Origin: Paulinella micropora
Lineage: Eukaryota; Cercozoa; Imbricatea; Euglyphida
Reading direction: 5' to 3'
Assembly: GCA_009731375.1 (NCBI GenBank)
Contig: BJOX01000295.1
Coordinates: 27,084 to 84,513 of the forward strand
Length of the DNA stretch: 57,430 nt
Shown: positions 51,303-57,430 of the stretch, in pieces
Position numbering within the stretch: position 1 is the first letter of the stretch
How the letters are laid out: each line of letters starts with the position of its first letter
Translations under genes and position numbers: made by a program
The notes under the pieces: generated by a model
What the model was told of the DNA's origin: nothing
The model's database searches: none
The model's input: the letters and a program-made list of their open reading frames with translations, nothing else

Positions 51303-51347
51303 GTTATTTTGCAAGCGTCCAGTGGGCCTTCCCAGTCCATCTTGCAG
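51303..51347 (+). CDS. SLC25 mitochondrial carrier, exon fragment 2
   Basis: 45 bp, 15 codons: VILQASSGPSQSILQ, in phase with exon 1 so that the join reads DRLK-VILQA as in carrier proteins (DRLKV-x-x-Q). Flanked by TATAG and GTCTAT, plausible splice sites. A very small exon; the next one is not seen before the gap at 51523. Confidence 0.6.
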
Positions 51348-51879
<532 letters not shown>

Positions 51880-52009
51880 TTCCTCCTCTTCTTTTTCCAG
51901 AACACAGTCTACCCGTGATTCCCATCCCGGACACATGCACAGTACACAAATTATTGTTTGATGTGAAACTGCGTTCCTTTGCAAGGACTACATTCCTTTG
52001 CGACATCTC

Positions 52010-52010
<1 letters not shown>
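51880..52010 (+). repeat. 131-bp duplicated segment, copy 2
   Basis: Same as 48991-49121. Its presence without the preceding LINE fragment shows the satellite has exchanged or duplicated segments. Confidence 0.85.
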
Positions 52011-52049
<39 letters not shown>

Positions 52050-52114
52050 CTCTCTCTATCTATCTATCTATCTGTCTGTCTGTCTATCTGTCTATCTGTC
52101 TATCTATCTGTCTG

Positions 52115-52174
<60 letters not shown>

Positions 52175-52177
52175 AAG
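52011..52177. repeat. (TCTA)n satellite block 5
   Basis: TATC with TCTC and TGTC variants. No gene. Confidence 0.93.
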
Positions 52178-52463
52178 TGGTGCCATCTGTCGACAGACAG
52201 AGAATTAGGGGTTGGTGTGGTGTGCTGGGCCCGTGGTGGGGTGCCCTTGTGTGCCTAGCCATACGCCTATAAGTCACATGCCGAAATAGCGACGGGAAGC
52301 ACAATCCTGTTCCCTCAGGATGCCCTTTCTCGCTTGTTGAGCCCGGAATAAAACCCACAGTGCTCTGTCGGTTTATACTAGACTGTCGAACAGTCTCGAA
52401 ACTCCATCTGCTTACTGGGCCCTCTGTAATGGAGGTGGGAGCTCGTTCTGCAAGGGGCGCTTT
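52178..52463. other. unique region, unknown
   Basis: 286 bp of balanced composition between satellite and gap; contains GGAATAAAACC, a possible polyadenylation signal, and CATCTGTCGACAGACAGAG. Could be the end of a retroelement. No frame I can support. Confidence 0.4.
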
Positions 52464-52817
<354 letters not shown>

Positions 52818-53358
52818 GGGATGCAGAGGGCCAGCTGCTCAGTGCTCCGGCCTAAAACCAAACCCCCTAGATTAAGGAATTGTTGCTATTTATTTGTTGT
52901 GCCCATGTCTGCTCTTGCCTCTGTTTGCCATTTGCTGTCTCTGTTTCCTTGGTCTCCAATGGACTGGGTAGTTTACACCATAACTGCCCAGCCCTAGGTT
53001 TTGTGGCTCTGCGAGCAAAGGTTTGGGGGGGGCAAGGGGTTGGGGGGGTTGTTGCGGTGCACGATGTATTGGTGGCCTGGTCAGCTGGTTACAAACGACA
53101 GTGAGGGGCGGCATTGTCGAGCAGTGAGATGCGGCACTGCCTGTCGCGCAGTGAGGGGCGGCACTGCGTCGGGTTTCGCGAATCCTCGTATAGCTTTCTC
53201 TCTTCTCGGCGGTGTGGATACACTGGAGGATCAGCTATGCAGGACAAGGAGGTTGCAACTCAAGGCCGCAACCTCTGTCACCACCACAGGACGAGCATCA
53301 GGTTTTCGGTACCCCTGGTGATCATACTTGGTGTAGGACACGGCCATCCAACAACAAC
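52818..53358 (+). other. probable 5' region of the APE-type LINE
   Basis: Non-satellite, GC-rich sequence with G-runs near 53026-53050 and a repeated GTGAGGGGCGGCA (53101 and 53150). The ORF frame is open from about 53212 with an ATG there, but the next ATG at 53359 is as good a start. Treated as 5' untranslated or internal promoter region. Confidence 0.45.
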
Positions 53359-56300
53359 ATGATCGTCACTACTGCTAAGGTCGGAGCCGCCACCGACGCC
53401 TATGGGAAAGGCGGCAGTCCTGCAACTGTGACTCCGGCCGTGCTGGCGCCAGTGCGGGCGCAACGCAGGCTAACAGCCCATGCAGACAGGGCTCCTCGGT
53501 CCTCCGTGAAGGTGGGGACCAAGCGTGGGCGTGCGATGATCTGTAATGGTGAAATTACGTCTCTGCGCTTCCCTCCTAAGCGGTCCAGGGCAGAGAAGTC
53601 CGACGGGGAGGGGGAGCGGGACCAAGCCCCCAACCCGGATCCCGGCGGCGAGGAATGGCAAACCGCCGGGACGCGTCGGAGACGACGCAAACAGGATGAA
53701 GTGGACCTCCGCAGTGCAATACTGTGGGGGGTTCCTTCAACCTGCTGTTTGAAGACCCTTGGAAGAACCCTCTGCCAAGCAGGGTTCAAGGTTCAGCTCA
53801 CCCATGTAGGCGCTGGGGCAGGGGCCCACGTCCAAGTGACCTTCCCCTCAAGGCAAGAGCGGGAGGAGAGCATGCTGAGCCTTATGGATTGGGCGAAGGA
53901 GCGAGAGTTCCATGCCTGCTGGGGTCGCACACTGGGAGCGCGACGGCGCACTCAATGGGCGGTCCGCGGCGTGGAGAGCGAGGCGCGCGCCAAGCGCACC
54001 GTTGACCTACCTAACAACTTCTCACCACAAGCCAATCCTTTTGAAAAGCTGCCGATTGAGCCCATACCGCCATCGGACGCACCTCTTGCGGATGACCCCG
54101 CGACGGCGATACCTGAACGCAAGGGGCAGCAGAAGAAGGCGAGGACGCAGCCAACACCCTTCGTGTTTAAAGTTGCAACGCACAACTGGAACGGAAAAGC
54201 CTTGGAATGCATCGCGGAGCGGGAAGTGCACTACAGCTTGCGCCGCTATGACATTGTAGCAGTGCAGGAGCACAACCTCTCGGAAGCGGCCATGGGTAAA
54301 CTTCGGGCCAAGAACTACAGCTGGTTGGGGGCGCCGGCACAGGGGCACAAATCGGGGACTGGCTTCTTGGTCGGTCTCCACCTTGTGCCCTAGGTAGAAT
54401 CTCTGGAACAGGGGAATCCTCATTTCCACGGGATACGCATTGCAGCGGGCACAAAAGGGGAAGAAGACATCTACGTACTCTCGGCGTACATGCCGCAAGA
54501 GTCAGCCATACGGGAAGAGAGAGAAGCTGCCTGGGCGGCGCTATCAGAGATGGTAGCGCTGTACAGGAGCCGGGGGGAGGTCATAGTCCTGGGCGACATG
54601 AATGCCAAACTTGGACCCCCCACGACTGAGCGGAAGCAGGGCCTGCTAGGGAGCTTCGACTATAATGTCAAGCGCACCGACAATGGCCAACTACTCGCCG
54701 AGCTGATCTCCCAGAATGACATGGTGGCCCTCAACGGTCACTTTAAAGCTCCGGGCTCGGAGCGTGGACACGCAACGAGATTGCAGGTAGTCACGACAGA
54801 AGGGGAGGTGGGCCTGGCGGTTCGGCCCTTGACTACATCGTGGTCACCCCCCGGCTGTTCCCTACAGAAAAGAAGAGTGCGCTCTTTGGGGTAGATACCG
54901 GGGACCTGGAATCAGATCACCGGCCCGTCTATGTGAAACTACGCTGCCCCCGACGAGCGATCCTCAGGCGCAAAAGGGTACGGTATCGGAAGTTCAACCT
55001 GCACAAGCTAGTCTTGAAAGGGGGTTCAGCCGATGACCGTGAGGCTGTGGAGTCCAACCGGGCACTTTATGAAGCAAAGCTGGAGGAAAGCTTTGCGGAC
55101 TTCACACGCCCTGGCGGAGCTCGGGAAAAGGACCAGCCAACAAGGCTACGCCTAGCCAACGAGGTCACGAGAGTTCATTAAGAGGTCGTTCGCGGCTTTG
55201 AAAGCCTCGGTGGGAGACCGGCTGGTTGCCAAGGAGTTCCGCCGAGATTGGTTTGACGACGAATTGCGTACTGCAATCAACGCCCGCAGAAACGCGTATC
55301 GGGTCTTCGTTAAATCACCCTCCGAGCACACCTGGGTCCAATACTCCGAGGCACGTAGCAGAACGCGTGCACTCGTTCGGGCAAAGAAGCGGGCTAGCTG
55401 GGAGCGTTTCTTGGCGAATATTGTGGACGCACACGGCCGTCATGACACTAAGAACTTCTACAGCCTGGCCAGGCGACTTGTGCCACAGGCTAGCGCCTCA
55501 ACGGTACACCCGATCCGTAAGGAGGACGGTACCATGGCGACTACGCAGACCGAGAGATTGGACACGGTGACCAGGTATAGGGTCAAACTAGGTGCCCCTC
55601 TGCAAAACCCTCCTTTGACGAAACTTTCCGAACCACCATCGAGGCGCGTATGGCGGAGCACCTCCGGGACTCTGTCTCACAAGCTGAGATCGACTTTGAC
55701 GGGGAGTTCACACTGGAGGAGCTGGAAGAGTGCTTTGAACAGGCCCAGTTCGGCAAGGCGTGTGGCAGCGACGAAACTCGAAACGAAATGTTCAAGTGCG
55801 GTGGCGCTACCATGCGCCAACTCCTCCTGAGGGTGTTCAACTTCCTTCGGGATATTGAGACAACGCCTGACGACTGGGGGATGGGCACACTTGTCAACCT
55901 CTACAAAGACGGAGACCCAGCTGACTTGGGGAACTACCGGGGCATCGCTCTAATGAGCTGTCTAGGAAAGCTCTATCTCAGTCTGTGGGCTAGGCGTTTG
56001 TCTGGCTTCATGGAAGGGAAACTGTCAGAGGAACAAGGGGGCTTTCGTCCGAACCGGTCCACAACGGACCAAATAATCTCATTGCACGAGGCTCTGGTAC
56101 GCAGGAAGTTAACGAGACGCAGTACTTATCTGTTCTTTGTGGACTTCCGGAAGGCGTTCGATACCGTTTGGCAAGATGGCTTATGGGAACGACTGTGGCA
56201 GAGCGGAATTCGAGGACGGGCCTGGCGCATCATTCGTGATGCATACAGAGGAATTCGCATGCGAGTCCTCGTAGATGGCTGCCTGACCCAACCCGTCCCT

Positions 56301-57430
56301 GTGTCACAAGGAGTTCGCCAAGGAGACCCCCTCTCTCCTGTCCTGTTCCTTATCTTCATCGACGCACTTGCTGAAATGTTGGCGGAACGGTGCAAAGGGC
56401 TGGCTTACAGTCCCGAGGGGCCGGCTACCCGACGACAGTTGCGGAGTTTGCTCTACGCAGACGATGTCGTCATGCTCGCGGAATCGCCGGAGGAGCTGAA
56501 CGCCATGATCGAAGTGGTGCGTTCGTTTTGTGATACGTGGAGGATCGAAATCAACTTGACCAAAAGTCAGGTGATGGAAGTTCACCCACGTGGGGTATGT
56601 CGCAAAGCGGAAGGCTACTACTACGGCTCAAAGGCAATCGAGGTGGTCAAGCAGTACAAATACCTAGGGCTCATGCTGACGGACACCTTGAGCTGGGACG
56701 CACACCATGAGCGCGCCCTAGCAAAGGCTCGCAAAGGGCACGTGGCGCTGGCACGTTTGTTCGCGAGGAGAGAAATCCCCTTTGCGGCTAAGCGAGCCAT
56801 GTGGACCACAACTACACTCTCATCTCTGGAATATGGAGCAGAGGTGACGACCTTCAATGACACCAAAGGCAGGCAGTACGAGGCAATTCAACATCACGCG
56901 CTTACGGCAATGCTGAGCATTCGCCGCAAGGCCTCGCAAGAGGCGGTGAGGGCCTTAGCTGGGCAAATCAGCCTGGAGACCAGATTCCTGGCTAAAAAGC
57001 TGCGGTACAGAGCCGAGCTTTACCTCATGTCACGCGACCGATGGCCCCGCTACTTGGTCTCGCTACCAAAACCGAAATCCAGAGTGTCGGGCAGGACGTC
57101 TTCGACTTGGCAGGCACAGTGTGCTTCGCTACTAGAGGATGACCTCACTCTGAAAGAGCAATGGCTCTCGTTCAAAAGCTCAGTAGACGGGTCGGCTGTA
57201 CCCTCCGACCCAGAAACCAGAGAGGGAGCGAGGGTCAATGCTAGGAGAGTGTGGGACCGAGCGGTGGACGCCTGGTCGCTACGTCACGATTTGGCCAAGC
57301 TAACGCAGGCTGCTGAAAAAGAGGGCAGCCAGGCCAGACTTATCGCCAGTGCGTTGCACAACACCACTAAGTTCCAGCCTCTTCTTGCCACGAGGAGCAA
57401 CGGGGCCGCCAATGTCCTTCGTCGACGATT
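53359..57430 (+). pseudogene. APE-type LINE: ORF with endonuclease and reverse transcriptase, interrupted
   Basis: An N-terminal basic region (KRGRAMICNGE..RRRRRK) precedes an AP-like endonuclease: HNWNGKALE, VQEHNL, LGDMNAKLG, SDHRPV (54160-54940). A linker follows, then reverse transcriptase: GFRPNRST, FFVDFRKAFDTV (near 56140), GVRQGDPLSPVLF (near 56310), YADDVVML (near 56455) and a C-terminal region running off the window. Lesions: TAG at 54391-54393 and frameshifts near 54815, 55170 and 55590; from about 55605 to the edge the frame is open. It would copy itself by target-primed reverse transcription. Dead in this copy unless lesions are errors. Confidence 0.85.

Noticed and set aside
53001-53321. 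Plus-strand ORF of 106 codons upstream of the LINE
   Set aside because: Low-complexity Gly/Arg-rich frame overlapping the 5' region and another frame that leads into the LINE; no recognisable domain.

Overview
This window is eukaryotic DNA made almost entirely of nested mobile elements. The organism cannot be named from the sequence. The evidence for a eukaryote is a DIRS-type (tyrosine-recombinase) retrotransposon, two kinds of non-LTR retrotransposon, a spliced mitochondrial-carrier gene fragment, and about 8 kb of GATA-type microsatellite. Termini of intact genes fit the standard genetic code. The retrotransposons are GC-balanced; the two large virus-like elements are strongly AT-rich.

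Layout. (1) 1-4720: body of a DIRS-like element on the minus strand, with YR recombinase (233-1144), RT-RNase H (1232-3058) and a two-zinc-knuckle Gag (3703-4720). (2) 4721-23386: Polinton-like virus 1 (PLV1), about 18.5 kb, inserted in the gag gene with a 6-bp target duplication (CTTGAC). Its left part, 4721-7769 (terminal repeat, early genes, N-half of DNA polymerase, plus 195 bp of flanking gag), is inverted, so the polymerase gene is cut into two halves facing opposite ways. (3) 23387-23453: 67 bp of gag. (4) 23454-43840: Polinton-like virus 2 (PLV2), 20.4 kb, with 141-bp terminal inverted repeats and target duplication AAAGCA, in the same orientation as PLV1 and in the same gag gene. (5) 43847-44611: flank with a hypothetical ORF and a duplicated unit with poly-C/poly-G arms. 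(6) 44612-52817: compound tetranucleotide satellite with islands: the 3' end of an endonuclease-type LINE (48034-48808), two exons of an SLC25 carrier (51054-51122 and 51303-51347), and unique patches. (7) 52818-57430: an APE-type LINE running off the right edge.

Both PLVs share one gene plan: early small ORFs and protein-primed DNA polymerase B rightward; then major capsid protein, penton/minor capsid, a long coiled-coil protein ending in an adenain/Ulp1-like protease, a small basic protein, packaging ATPase, small structural ORFs and an S74-chaperone fibre leftward; then a retroviral-type integrase rightward near the right end. Together these are replication, capsid assembly and maturation, packaging and integration functions, i.e. 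a virus-like transposon. Accessory genes differ: PLV1 carries a Dam-type methylase and a PD-(D/E)XK-like nuclease, PLV2 an ExoX-C-like gene; GIY-YIG nucleases sit at different places in the two. Nearly every gene has nonsense or one-base frame lesions, so both look inactive, unless many of the one-base lesions are sequencing error.

The most unusual signal is a family of intergenic palindromes, mostly in PLV2, with constant ends (TGATATTT at one end, AAACATCG at the other), variable but always complementary stems, and terminal TGA triplets that serve as the stop codon of the adjoining gene. A second, double-hairpin family occurs in PLV1. All alignments here were made by eye.
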